Part shown: positions 45,434-54,673 of the stretch, one piece after another | Layout: each line of letters opens with the position of its first letter | Numbering within the stretch: the first letter of the stretch is position 1 | Source: Endomychus coccineus | Lineage: Eukaryota; Arthropoda; Insecta; Coleoptera; Endomychidae | Direction of reading: 5' to 3' | Length of the DNA stretch: 64,000 bases | Assembly: GCA_958510875.1 (NCBI GenBank) | Contig: OY294068.1 | Location: 83,610,116 to 83,674,115, forward strand | Notes under the pieces: model-generated | What the model saw: the letters and a program-made list of their open reading frames with translations, nothing else | Database searches by the model: none | What the model was told of the DNA's origin: nothing | Made by a program: the position numbers and the translations under genes

Positions 45434-45984
45434 TTTTTTGGATGTTTATTTAAATATAGACCAAGACCTTTGCGACACTTTTTCAAATATAGACCAGATC
45501 CTTGTTTCCCCAAAGCTATAGCTTCCATTGTTTTATTATGTCTTTCCGTTTCCTCCAAGATTTTCCGAGCTGCTTTGCTGTCGTTGACGGCCTTAGCGAT
45601 GCCTGCACCATCTCCCGCCAATGCTCCAGCAGCTGATAAGCCGGCAAACAGAGGTATTAAAAATGGTAGAAATCCTCCAGTCTTTGGAACAGGAATTACT
45701 CTTGATAACCGAACATTTTTCCGACCACCTGCTTTTTTGAATTGTTTTCGTGCAACTTTCAACGCTGTTTGGGATGTTTTCTTCAGATTGGATGAGTCAA
45801 ACTTATTCTTCATAACTTTTCTCACCCCATCGACAATTGCACTTCCGAACCCAACCTTCTTTCTCATACCCATCCCCAATTTCCTCTTTGCCTTCATAAT
45901 TTTATTCACACCGAAAGCGGCAATCCTTTCTCCAAATTTTGTGTCTTTAGATTTGACACGTTGCCAAAAAGCGTTCTCTAATAT
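45424..45984 (-). CDS. Core/pVI-like basic protein segment
   Basis: Open from after TAA 45987 to TAA 45424; the first ATG gives KAKRKLGMGMRKK. Strongly basic N-terminal half, then a Gly/Ala-rich hydrophobic segment (GGFLPFLIPLFAGLSAAGALAG), then KAARKILEETERHNKTME and two GLYL repeats near the C-terminus. This arrangement is common in insect Polinton-type elements and has been compared with adenovirus core/pVI-like proteins. It is in the same register as the PLA2-like segment upstream, split from it only by a TAA, so the two were probably one protein. Confidence 0.6.
   Translation of the reverse strand: MLENAFWQRVKSKDTKFGERIAAFGVNKIMKAKRKLGMGMRKKVGFGSAIVDGVRKVMKNKFDSSNLKKTSQTALKVARKQFKKAGGRKNVRLSRVIPVPKTGGFLPFLIPLFAGLSAAGALAGDGAGIAKAVNDSKAARKILEETERHNKTMEAIALGKQGSGLYLKKCRKGLGLYLNKHPKNCQ
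45433..45439 (-). promoter_or_regulatory. Candidate -1 frameshift heptamer A_AAA_AAC
   Basis: In the core-like frame the codons are CCA AAA AAC TGT CAG TAA. The seven bases A AAA AAC are the canonical slippery heptamer in the correct phase, two codons before the stop. A -1 slip enters precisely the protease register. No downstream pseudoknot was identified by eye. Confidence 0.4.
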
Positions 45985-46206
45985 TTAATCCGCCTCGTGA
46001 CGTCCTTCCAAACTAGCGTTTCGCAGATATGAAATATCGTGTTGGCGGCAAGCTTTATCGAGTGGATTGATACCTGTATCTCCTCTTCTCAACCGTTCTT
46101 CCAATTTTGTACCGGGACCACAGAATTGATAACCAGGAATATGAAGTTCAAAAGGGAGCTTGTTTATAAGCGTATTGAGAACACCTTCTCTTACGTACGC
46201 TTCCAT
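45985..46206 (-). CDS. Phospholipase A2-like domain (parvovirus-type)
   Basis: 73 codons from ATG 46206: YQFCGPGTKLEERL, then INPLDKACRQHDISY. CGPG corresponds to the calcium loop and CRQHD to the catalytic His-Asp of the capsid-borne PLA2 of parvoviruses and some Polinton/insect elements, where it helps membrane crossing. The frame ends RHEAD-TAA at 45985-45987 and the same register continues into the core-like segment. The TAA looks like a point nonsense change. Confidence 0.7.
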   Translation of the reverse strand: MEAYVREGVLNTLINKLPFELHIPGYQFCGPGTKLEERLRRGDTGINPLDKACRQHDISYLRNASLEGRHEAD

Positions 46207-46479
46207 ACAGACTGATGAGAATTCAAGATTGCACCGTTATTTAACGAGGGGAGGGAGAAAGACCAAAGATCTCAAAATGATATTTTTTATTAATTTCAAA
46301 ATTTTCTCAATACAAAAGACTTAAGTATAATCTTAACAATATATGTTTCAAATATTATAATCTTCACTCTTGATTCACCCTCATATTCACGGAATTTTGT
46401 TCTATTATGATATCCATACCCTCGAGTCAATAATATTCCAGCTATTTGTTTGTTCCTAATAATCTCCAAATGGTTAATG

Positions 46480-47409
46480 ATGGGTTCATTGAACGAGATC
46501 CGAATTATCGATCCAACTGTTGTGATTATTATCTAGACCCAATCATTTCACATACTGTTGACCCCTCCTCTTTCGTAATATTTCTTCGACTAAATACACA
46601 TCGGGTTGTTTTGTTTTCTGTAATTCTTCCTCGTAGAAACAGCCGCTGATTGGTGCGTTGTTCATATCTTCTAGTAGATATGTGACTGGGTTGGTAATTT
46701 TTACTTTGATGATTTTAAATAACTCCGTTCTCCAATTGGGCGTAAATCCCTTCTCAAAAATATGTTTAGCCTTACTTATTCGTACCATATCTCCAACGTT
46801 GTATTTGTGAGGCAGAGCTAACTTGATGTGTGAGTAGGATCGCTTCAATATCTCGCTCTCAATCTGTTTCGTCACTTTTATTGGAGCCATATTTATAGTA
46901 CTATGTTTACGTTTATTATATTTTTCTGTGGTTTCTTCAAGTATATCAAGCCATTTGTATTTCCCGCTAAGACTGAAATGTTTGTAGAGCGATTCTTTTA
47001 ACGTTCGAATGACACGTTCAGCAATGGCTGCTTTTTTCACACTATACGTATCATAATGATTGATATTATGTTTCTTCATTAGATCGTTAGAGTGTTTATT
47101 GAAGAATTCTTTTCCCTGATCGCTTTGCAGATTCCTAGGCTTACGATGTCCTTCTAGCAATATAGAACTGACCGCTTTCTGAACCTCTTCGGCTGATTTC
47201 GTTTTCAGCGGGCGTGTGCATAGAAATTTCGAGAAACAATCGATCATAACCAAAATGTATTTGAATCCTCTATTTTCACGAGCGTTATTACCCATTTCAG
47301 CCAGATCCATTTGCCACAAATCATCCAAACCTTCCATGATTGTTCTGCGTCGTTTGAAATTCTCCCTACTCGGCTTATGAACCTCATGCACAAATTGTTC
47401 TCTACTCAT
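46480..47409 (-). pseudogene. Retroviral-type integrase with truncated chromodomain
   Basis: Frame from ATG 47409 to TGA 46543. Residues 35 (WQMD), 97 (LQSDQGKE) and 131 (AAIAERVIRTLK) are the D, D, E catalytic set, followed by an SH3-like tail (KYNVGDMVRISKAK) and the start of a chromodomain (DVYLVEEILRKRR). The TGA at 46543 falls exactly where a Trp is expected in chromodomains. After it the register goes on with NHNSWID to a TAA-like stop near 46480. The catalytic core is complete; the chromatin-reading domain is cut. No separate N-terminal zinc-binding region is obvious. Confidence 0.75.
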
Positions 47410-47426
47410 CTTATCAATGTGGAAAT

Positions 47427-48080
47427 CTAGTGTAGAATTAATTTTTTGGGTGTATTCACAGGATTTGGAGATACACGTTCCACAGAGCCCTGCTTTGTTG
47501 TTGTGGATGATGAGGGTCTCTTCTTAGAAGGTTCCACAGATGTCATCCGTCGTTCTAACGCCTCCACTTTACTAGTAATGTCATTTAGACGCATGTTCAC
47601 ACTGTTAAATGTGTTATTGATCTCTTTCAATTCATTTCTGTTTTCCCTCACACTATCACTGATTGTTTTATACTCTGATTTTATATAGATCCCCATTCCA
47701 TTATATTTATTCTGAATGTCCATCAGATGTTTATCAATGTTGAGAATAACCTTCTCATTAGTTAATTTATGTTCATCCAGATCCTTGTTGATATCTTTGA
47801 TCAAATTATCAACCCTAACATTGAAGGTATCTTTAAGACTGGTTTCCGTTTTCAGATTCAGTTTGTGTGTTAATTTATCAACATATACTTTATTTGCAAC
47901 ATCTCCATCATCATTCGGTGATTTTACGTTGCACAATCTACGATTTTCCATATCATAACTTCCATCGCTAGTTAGGAATAATCCTTGTCCGTGAACTTGT
48001 TTGAAATTATTATTAAATACATTTGTATCATATATCCACATGGAAGAGGAGGCTCTGCCAAACTTATCCATTGATACCAT
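47427..48080 (-). CDS. Fibre-like coiled-coil protein
   Basis: 217 codons. Residues 50-69 read CNVKSPNDDGDVANKVYVDK, the pattern seen at the junction between head and shaft of phage tail fibres (LxNxxxPxxxxDAxxKxYVD). A long heptad-rich coiled coil follows (~90-190) and a Ser/Thr/Lys-rich tail. Its ATG overlaps the stop region of the upstream gene by about 17 bp, so the two are tightly linked. A trimeric attachment fibre is an inference. A structural or cytoskeletal coiled coil is the alternative. Confidence 0.55.
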   Translation of the reverse strand: MVSMDKFGRASSSMWIYDTNVFNNNFKQVHGQGLFLTSDGSYDMENRRLCNVKSPNDDGDVANKVYVDKLTHKLNLKTETSLKDTFNVRVDNLIKDINKDLDEHKLTNEKVILNIDKHLMDIQNKYNGMGIYIKSEYKTISDSVRENRNELKEINNTFNSVNMRLNDITSKVEALERRMTSVEPSKKRPSSSTTTKQGSVERVSPNPVNTPKKLILH

Positions 48081-49118
48081 CTTTATAACTGTGATGAATC
48101 TGTCTTACACCTGGTTTTTGTTCAATTACCCCTGCCTCTATCAATTCTTCTATTATAGAGATTATCTCGTTGTGATGATTATCGTTACCTGCATGCGAGG
48201 ATGCAACAAGAAGTCTCAGTCTATCCACAATTTCGTTAACGTCATCCCAATAGACATATTCGATAGGTTTCTCGTTATATCATATTTGATATATGCACTT
48301 CCAGTGTATGTTTTGGCTCTGGGTCTTTTCATGGAATTAACCAAAGGTTTCAGTACATTTTTGTATTTTACAATGTTTCTTATTCGATCAGCTGGATCTT
48401 TATAACGTCTTCGGGCACTAGTCATTTCCATCATTTGACTGTAATTTTTCCCATCTTCCACAGTGTAAGTATCAGGTAGAACATCTCTGTAAAATATCAA
48501 ATTATACAGTCCTGTTCTACCCTTGAACGGAGTACTCTTGATAATTATATTACTCTCACTATCAATTTCTATAGGTTGATTACCCATGAACCATTTGTCT
48601 GAAGTTGAATTATATTGCAATCCCATTCTATCATCGTATTTCTTGACATCATCATCCAATAGGAATCCTTCCAAGTAATAACGTGCTAATGAGGGGTATT
48701 GTTGCAGAAACTCCTCTGTAGCCTCTGCATTATCTTTCTTATGTTTTCTGAATTCTTCACGAATCTGATCGATAGTAGGTTCGAGGGTAAACACATCCTC
48801 CTCAAAATTTTGGGGGTTATATACGAACTCTTCCCCTTCAGTTACAATATTTGGGATTGTTATGTTCTCCATTTGTGTTGCTGTAGAAACAATACCTTTA
48901 GGTTTAACCAACGAATTTTGTTTGACTATTTCAGCATTTTTCGCAATTTCCTCCAGAGGTTTGGATACATTCTTGAACATATTATCTAGAATCTCATCAT
49001 TCTCAGCTTTACCCAATTTCACAGCCATATATTTTTTCCTCACAACTTTTGCTAACTCCCAAATTTTTTTCTTCATTTGTTGTTTTTCTTTTAGCATGTT
49101 ACTCACACCCACGTCCAT
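48064..49118 (-). pseudogene. Polinton-type protein of unknown function, frameshifted
   Basis: Frame from ATG 49118 (MDVGVSNML) with an N-terminal basic coiled coil (KEKQQMKKKIWELAKVVRKKY), an acidic middle and DRMGLQYN....WFMGNQPIEID plus FKGRTGLYNLIF at residues ~165-205. These phrases recur in insect Polinton proteins without known function. The main frame ends at 48216, but the expected end (YWDDVNEIVDRLRLL, HNEIISIIEELIEAG) lies one register away to TAA 48064. An extra AT at 48275-48281 explains the shift. It sits between the ATPase and the fibre-like gene. Confidence 0.6.
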
Positions 49119-49212
49119 GCTGAGCGGTCTGTCTATTTCAAATGAAAGTATATATACATGTTAGATGTATATATAATTATCAAAACCTTTGCGATAACGT
49201 CCTTTGTTCATA

Positions 49213-49884
49213 TCAGTCTTTGTTTATCATAAAGAATCCATATTTATCTTTCCAACATACGCTACATATCTCTTTGAATTTCTCGAGTGACATGTTGGTA
49301 CTTACATGATCGGTGAATATATGTTTCAAATTGAGTTCATCCTGTTTGAAAATAATCAAGCAATTGGCATTGTCGCGCAATCCATGTTTTGGACATTTAG
49401 CAAAAGACTGGCAAAGATAGAAACTATCAATTGAGTTGTTTCTCCCTCTTGAAAAATAAGCACGAATTTTCTCCTGTTTCTCAAACATCACGTCATCGAA
49501 TATTATGATTGAATTAGGCCTCGCTTCTGTGGGGTCTATGACCTCATCACTTTCGGTACAAGGAAAATATCCAAGCCCCTCAATTTTCTTCAATGTCTCC
49601 TTTAGTAACTGGTATTTTGGTTGGTGTAAAGACTTTGAATATATGTATAAGTTTTCAAATTTCAGACCGTTGGCATCTAACAATAGAGATAACATCACAT
49701 TTGTTTTCCCACAATTACTTGGACCACAGATTATTGTTCGTAAAGTATTTGGCAGCAAAGAGCTGTGACGTTGTGATTGTTCAATATTTTCAATGCTTGG
49801 TCCTAAATTCATAATATTCAACGAGTCTTTCTGCTTAACAATCTTCATGTTGTCTAGAGGAACATCGGAATCATACTGAAACAT
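49213..49884 (-). CDS. Genome-packaging ATPase (FtsK/HerA, A32-like)
   Basis: 223 codons, intact. Walker A GPSNCGKT at residues 54-61; Walker B IIIFDD at 126-131; a downstream Gln/Ser-rich sensor (YLCQSFAKCPKHGLRDNAN). This is the A32-type packaging ATPase universal in Polintons, which would pump DNA into capsids. It is the first gene of the cluster, next to the right inverted repeat and an array of CACGTG motifs. No lesions seen. Confidence 0.85.
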   Translation of the reverse strand: MFQYDSDVPLDNMKIVKQKDSLNIMNLGPSIENIEQSQRHSSLLPNTLRTIICGPSNCGKTNVMLSLLLDANGLKFENLYIYSKSLHQPKYQLLKETLKKIEGLGYFPCTESDEVIDPTEARPNSIIIFDDVMFEKQEKIRAYFSRGRNNSIDSFYLCQSFAKCPKHGLRDNANCLIIFKQDELNLKHIFTDHVSTNMSLEKFKEICSVCWKDKYGFFMINKD

Positions 49885-49999
49885 ATGTTAATAAGCATTT
49901 GTTCATATACTAGTTGATGATGTTATATTGTGTATGTCCGATCACGCGGTTAGGTACTTCTACGCTTCTCTCAAAATCAGGTATCAAATACGTGTTAAA

Positions 50000-50215
50000 T
50001 AGGTATGAATGTTGAAGCACGTGCTAAACACGTGTCTGAGTATTGAAGCATGTGTCTTAACACATGTCTGAGTAGAGCATGTGTCTGAATGTTGAAGCAC
50101 GTGCTTAACACGTGTCTGATTATTGAAACACTTGTCTGAACATGTGACTGAACACGTGTCTTAATGTTGAAGCAGGTGTCGGAGTGTTGAATCACGAGAT
50201 AAAACATGTGCATGA
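50000..50215. promoter_or_regulatory. Array of E-box-like CACGTG/CATGTG motifs
   Basis: Seven or more short units of the form TGAATGTTGAAGCACGTGCTAAACACGTGTCTG, each with one or two CACGTG, CATGTG or CACTTG hexamers. It lies 120-330 bp upstream of the ATPase start, where the promoter of the minus-strand cluster should be. The regulatory role is inferred from position. Confidence 0.5.
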
Positions 50216-50340
50216 ATGTACTACCTATTCACTTTTTACACCTAATGTATTCAACAGTCTTATAACTTCAATTTTACAGTGTGATGAATAATGAGTAGAT
50301 ATCATTATTATTACTCGCATTTCATTCCTCATCTGACCAT

Positions 50341-50386
50341 CATAGTTCGTGAACGATGATGACGTCATCATCGTTCGTGAACTATG
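50341..50386. promoter_or_regulatory. 46-bp palindrome centred on TGACGTCA (right)
   Basis: Mirror of 40536-40581, here with GTG in place of CAC near each end. The two copies differ in exactly the positions that break the palindrome. Confidence 0.6.
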
Positions 50387-51049
50387 GTCGCCGGATTGAA
50401 TCAGTTACTGTCATCGGTTCCAAGCAGTGACGTAATCATCGTTCGTGAACTATGGTCGCCGGATTGAAACAATGAATGCCTCCCGTGACGTCATCATCGT
50501 TCGTAAACTATGATCGCAGGATCTTCAATTCAATAAAATTAACATTCTGCATATCAAGACTTTTCATTTGATACCTATAAAGCTATGGTTGACATTCATA
50601 GATCCGCCATGACAGTTCGCGTGACAGATGCTTCATGGATCCACCACGTCACACCCTCCAAGACGCGACATGACACCTCGATGAAGACCTCACGTGACAG
50701 ACACCATGACAACTCTTTCCACCACCATGATGCTCTATGGTTTTGAGTTGGGTTAGCTCTATAACCTTCAGCTCCATGGTACGTGATAGCCACCATGACA
50801 CCTTGTGACAGACACTCCGTCGAAGTGACAGACAACATATCTCATCGCGTGACAGATCATGTGATTTCAAAACCGTACGAGTCGCATGAGTCGGACGAGT
50901 CGAACTGGTGGCGACACCTCCACGAAGCAGTCTGTACCTTTATGCTGTGACGTCACACGTCTGCCCTGTGATAGCAACCTATCATCTTGGATTCGCACGA
51001 GTCGGACGAGCCGAACTGGTGGCGCCACCTACACGAAGCAGCCTGTACC

Positions 51050-52195
51050 TTTAGCCCGCCATGACAGCTGTCACGTGGTGGTGACATCTAAACGAAGCAG
51101 CCTGTACCTTCGGTCCGCCATTACATCTGTCACGTGACACCTACACGAAGCAGCCTGTACTTTTAGCTCACCATGACAGCTGTCACGTGGTGGTGACACC
51201 TACACGAAGCAGCCTGTACCTTTAGCCCACCATGACAGCTGTCACGTGGTGGTGACACCTACATAAAGCAACCTGTACCTTTTGTCCGCTATGACAGCTG
51301 TCATGTGGTGGAGACATCTCCATGAAGCAGCCTGTACCGTTGGTCCCGCCATGGCAGCTGTCACGTGGTGGTGACATCTTCACGAAACAATCTGTACCTT
51401 AGGTCCGCCATGACAGCTGTCATGTGGTGGCGACATCTTCACGAATTAGCATGTACCTTTGGGTCACCATGACAGCTGTCATGTGGTGGCGACATCTTCA
51501 CGAATTAGCATGTACCTTTTGGTCGCCATGACAGCTGTCACTTGGTGGCGACATCTGCACGAAGCAATCTGTACCTTAGGTCCGCCATGACAGCTGTCAC
51601 TTGGTGGCGACATCTGCACGAAGCAATCTGTACCTTAGGTCCGCCATAACAGCTGTCACTTGGTGGCGACATCTGCACGAAGCAATCTGTACCTTAGGTC
51701 CGCCATGACAGCTGTCACTTGGTGGCGACATCTGCACGAAGCAATTTGTACCTTCGATGACAGCTGTCACTTGGTGGCGACATCTGCACGGAGCAATCTG
51801 TACCTTAGGTCCGCCATGACATCTGTCACTTGGTGACGACATCTTCACGAAGCAATCTGTACCTTAGGTCCGCCATGACAGCTGTCACTTGGTGGCGACA
51901 TCTGCACGAAGCAATCTGTACCTGAGGTCCGTCATGACAGCTGTCAATTGGTGGCGACATCTGCACGAAGCAATCTGTACCTTAGGTCCACCATGACAGC
52001 TGTCGCTTGGTGGCGACATCTTCACGAAGCAATCTATACCTCAGGGCCGCCATGACAGCTGTCACTTGGTGGCGACATCTGCACGAAGCAATCTGTACCT
52101 TAGCTTCGCCATGACAGCTGTCACGTGGTGGCGACATCTTCACGAAGCAATCTGTACCTTAGCTCCGCCATGACAGCTGCCATGTGATAGTCACG
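51050..52195. repeat. 59-bp satellite array of the right repeat
   Basis: About 20 units, reverse complement of the left array, with the same palindrome TGACAGCTGTCA. It contains one 52-bp variant unit (51745). Inner units are more diverged (CCTGTACCTTTAGCCCGCC), outer units more uniform, as on the left side. Confidence 0.9.
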
Positions 52196-52427
52196 TGATC
52201 CTGTACATGTGACACACTTTTTATACACACCCTGTATACTCTTTCATGTGACACACTTTTTATACACATCCTGTATACTCTTTATACAAGAAATATCCCT
52301 ATCTCACACCTTATCACCTACATCCGCTCAAACTGATAAGGACACGCTCACACCGGATGCACTTCGACAGCTAGACCGGAAGTGGAGACCGGATATCCTG
52401 AGCCCGAAGTAGTGGTGTTCATCTACT

Positions 52428-52433
52428 CGAGTG
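52428..52433. repeat. Polinton target-site duplication, right
   Basis: CGAGTG, identical to 33675-33680. It is followed by TACGGC, the missing end of the MITE. Confidence 0.9.
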
Positions 52434-52849
52434 TACGGCTTTTAAGCATCGCGTATTATTATGTAGCTTCCTCACAGTTGTTCTATGTTGGTTACTCTAG
52501 TTATAGAATTTTAAAGTAAAAGAAATGTTTCAAATTCCTTGACGGCAATTAGTTGAGTTCCAAATTCCGCAAATTTGCCATAATTTAACCGACCTAAGTA
52601 TCGTATCTCTTACGGTTTCCGAGATTTCAATGGTGAACTTCGAATTTGTTACTTCCTGTATAGGTACTTTGTTTATTATCTCATCAAAATGATTACAATT
52701 GATAACTATCCAAATTTGGTTTCAGTTAAATGTTATTCAGAATATAATTGAATAAGCTATATAATATATTCCAGTTTTCAATCCAAAATTTTATAGGTAT
52801 AGCTTATTATATGTGTGATCCAAATTGATGTTCTCAATTTATATTACTT

Positions 52850-53190
52850 TCAAGGTAACTTTAGGAACTCGCAATCTGAATTTGGTGTTCAGTTTACTTT
52901 CGGGATGACTTTAGAAACTCGCAGTAAGAATTTCTTGTTCTGGTTACATTCGGGATAACTTTAGGAACACGCAATAGGAATTTCTTGTTTAGGTTAAATC
53001 TGAGATAACTTGAGGAACTCGCAGTAAGAATTTTTGGTTCTGATTACCTTCGGGATAACTTTAGGAACACACAATGAGAATGTATTGTTTAGGTGTCGTC
53101 AGGGATAACTTGAGGTACTCGCAGTAAGAATTTCCGATACAGGTTACGTTCAGGACAGCTTTAGGAACTCGCAATAAGAATAACACTGGC
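52850..53190. repeat. ~50-bp tandem repeat
   Basis: Six to seven units of GGGATAACTTTAGGAACTCGCAGTAAGAATTTCTTGTTCTGGTTACATTC with scattered changes. No coding value. Confidence 0.8.
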
Positions 53191-53529
53191 GAATGGAGAG
53201 TGAGGTCTTCAAGATTTCTCCTGTGGAACCAGTGGAAATTTCGCTTAATCACAGCTCATAGCGATCACTGAGCAATAGGAGTTCGCATAAGATCCTAATT
53301 ATAACCTCTCAGAGATCTCGGAGAGAAATCTGTGATACTTGGGTTTTACTCTCATTTGACTGTTTAGAATGTACACCACCATTTTACCATCTTACAGTAA
53401 AATATTGTTTAATATAAATTTTCCTAATTCGAAACTATGGCTTTCTATGGCTTTTCATCATAAATATGATCATTAGAAATTTTACAGACATTGTTACATT
53501 TAACAGTTGAATTATATTCATCTTTTTGA

Positions 53530-53850
53530 AATAAGGATTGGTTACGAACAACATAAAATTTAATTCCGCTGCCAATCATGAATTAATTACATATTGTGAT
53601 ACTGCTTCATTTCCTATTTCATTTGTTTGTTTTTTAAAACTAGAAGAACATGAGAGAAATGCACAATTGTCTGCAATGGTATTCAAATTTGTAGCTTTTG
53701 AAACACAATGGACAAGTAGTCGTTTATAAATTCTCTGAAATTGTCTTGATGTAGGGTTGTTATTGCAGCCACATTTTCCTATGCTGCTGAAAAGGTTTCT
53801 GTATGATCTTTTAGAAGTTTGTAGCTCCATTAATATCTGAGCTGTCCAGA
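53530..53850 (-). pseudogene. P-element-like transposase C-terminal scrap
   Basis: Minus strand: RNLFSSIGKCGCNNNPTSRQFQRIYKRLLVH, which parallels ELFFGAIRSKGG..NNPTARQFEAAYKRLLVH of the gene at 22.2-26.9 kb. The frame ends at 53576 without the rest of the domain. It represents a second, different member of the same superfamily. Confidence 0.7.
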
Positions 53851-54263
53851 AGCTACGTAGTCAGAGTATAGTGATTGATTTGGTACAAGGACAAATCTGC
53901 AAAGTTTGTAATTTTTCAAAAGACACTTATATACCTACTTGAATATCTTTAAAGTTAATACTTCCTGAGACCACCATATACCTACCGTGGTCTATACAAA
54001 TATGTATCAGTATCAGACTATGAAAGAGTGATAGTCGATCTTGAACCTGTTCTTTTTATTTTGTACATTGACTTCCCTAAATCTGAAGTATCATCAAACA
54101 AAGATAAGCTTCCATTAAATGATTCAGTAAGTGTAGTTGAGCTATCTACATTATATTGTGTTTTTGATATAATACGATTCTTGACCCAGTATGAATTATA
54201 CAAAAAATTCTCGGGAATTAGGTCACATTTACACTCTGTTATAAATGTTCGTCTTTACGTACG

Positions 54264-54287
54264 TTTCGGTCTCACGACCATCATCAG
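54264..54287 (-). ncRNA. Hammerhead-like ribozyme core
   Basis: CTGATGA, GGTC-GTGA-GACC (stem II), GAAA, then CGTAC. Mirror of 60368-60391. Confidence 0.5.
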
Positions 54288-54673
54288 AAGACTTATTTTG
54301 TCAAAAAGGGGTTAACTAAAACTAATCAGCACAAGCGTCCATATCGCACAATTTTCAAACAAAAAGCTCACGCCGTCGAAACGAACAGAACCACGAATAA
54401 TCGAAAATTGTATCGTTAATATTAAAGTATAGATTTTTTTGTAACAAGAAACAACTGTTAAGTAATATTCTCATAATGTACAAACGCATATTGCTATGGT
54501 CTCAAAGCAATTGGAGTTCGAAGCTATTTGTTTGTAATAACTCGACCCAGATGTAGATTTATGACGTACTTGAAAAGGTTTCAGACCTGCATTGGAATTT
54601 CCTTTACTTTAAGCGTTCTCCCTAAAATATACTTTTAACATTATAAAGACGTGTGTAGGAATTTGCAAGAGTT

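Larger units (their letters stand above)
33681..52427 (-). mobile_element. Polinton (Maverick) element, PolB-less copy
   Basis: 18,747 bp starting AGTAGATGAACA and ending TGTTCATCTACT, flanked by CGAGTG duplications. It carries long terminal inverted repeats and a minus-strand cluster of integrase, packaging ATPase, capsid-type, protease and core genes. The protein-primed DNA polymerase B that autonomous Polintons encode is not present in any frame. Several genes are broken. It lies inside a small MITE. Confidence 0.9.
50267..52427. repeat. Polinton right terminal inverted repeat
   Basis: Complement of the left repeat. Inner edge near TGTGATGAATAATGAGTAGATATC (50280-50305). It contains the CRE palindromes (50341-50386 and half-copies to 50520), a GTGACAG-rich part (50590-50900), the satellite (about 51050-52190) and the terminal unique ~220 bp ending CATCTACT. 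Confidence 0.85.

Noticed and set aside
45470..45988. 172-codon plus-strand frame inside the Polinton
   Set aside because: It is the antisense shadow of the core-like gene, which has a clear family pattern.
33681..52427. Free-living virus or polydnavirus segment
   Set aside because: A 6-bp target duplication, inverted repeats and interruption of a MITE show chromosomal integration as a Polinton. Multiple broken genes argue against a current virus.
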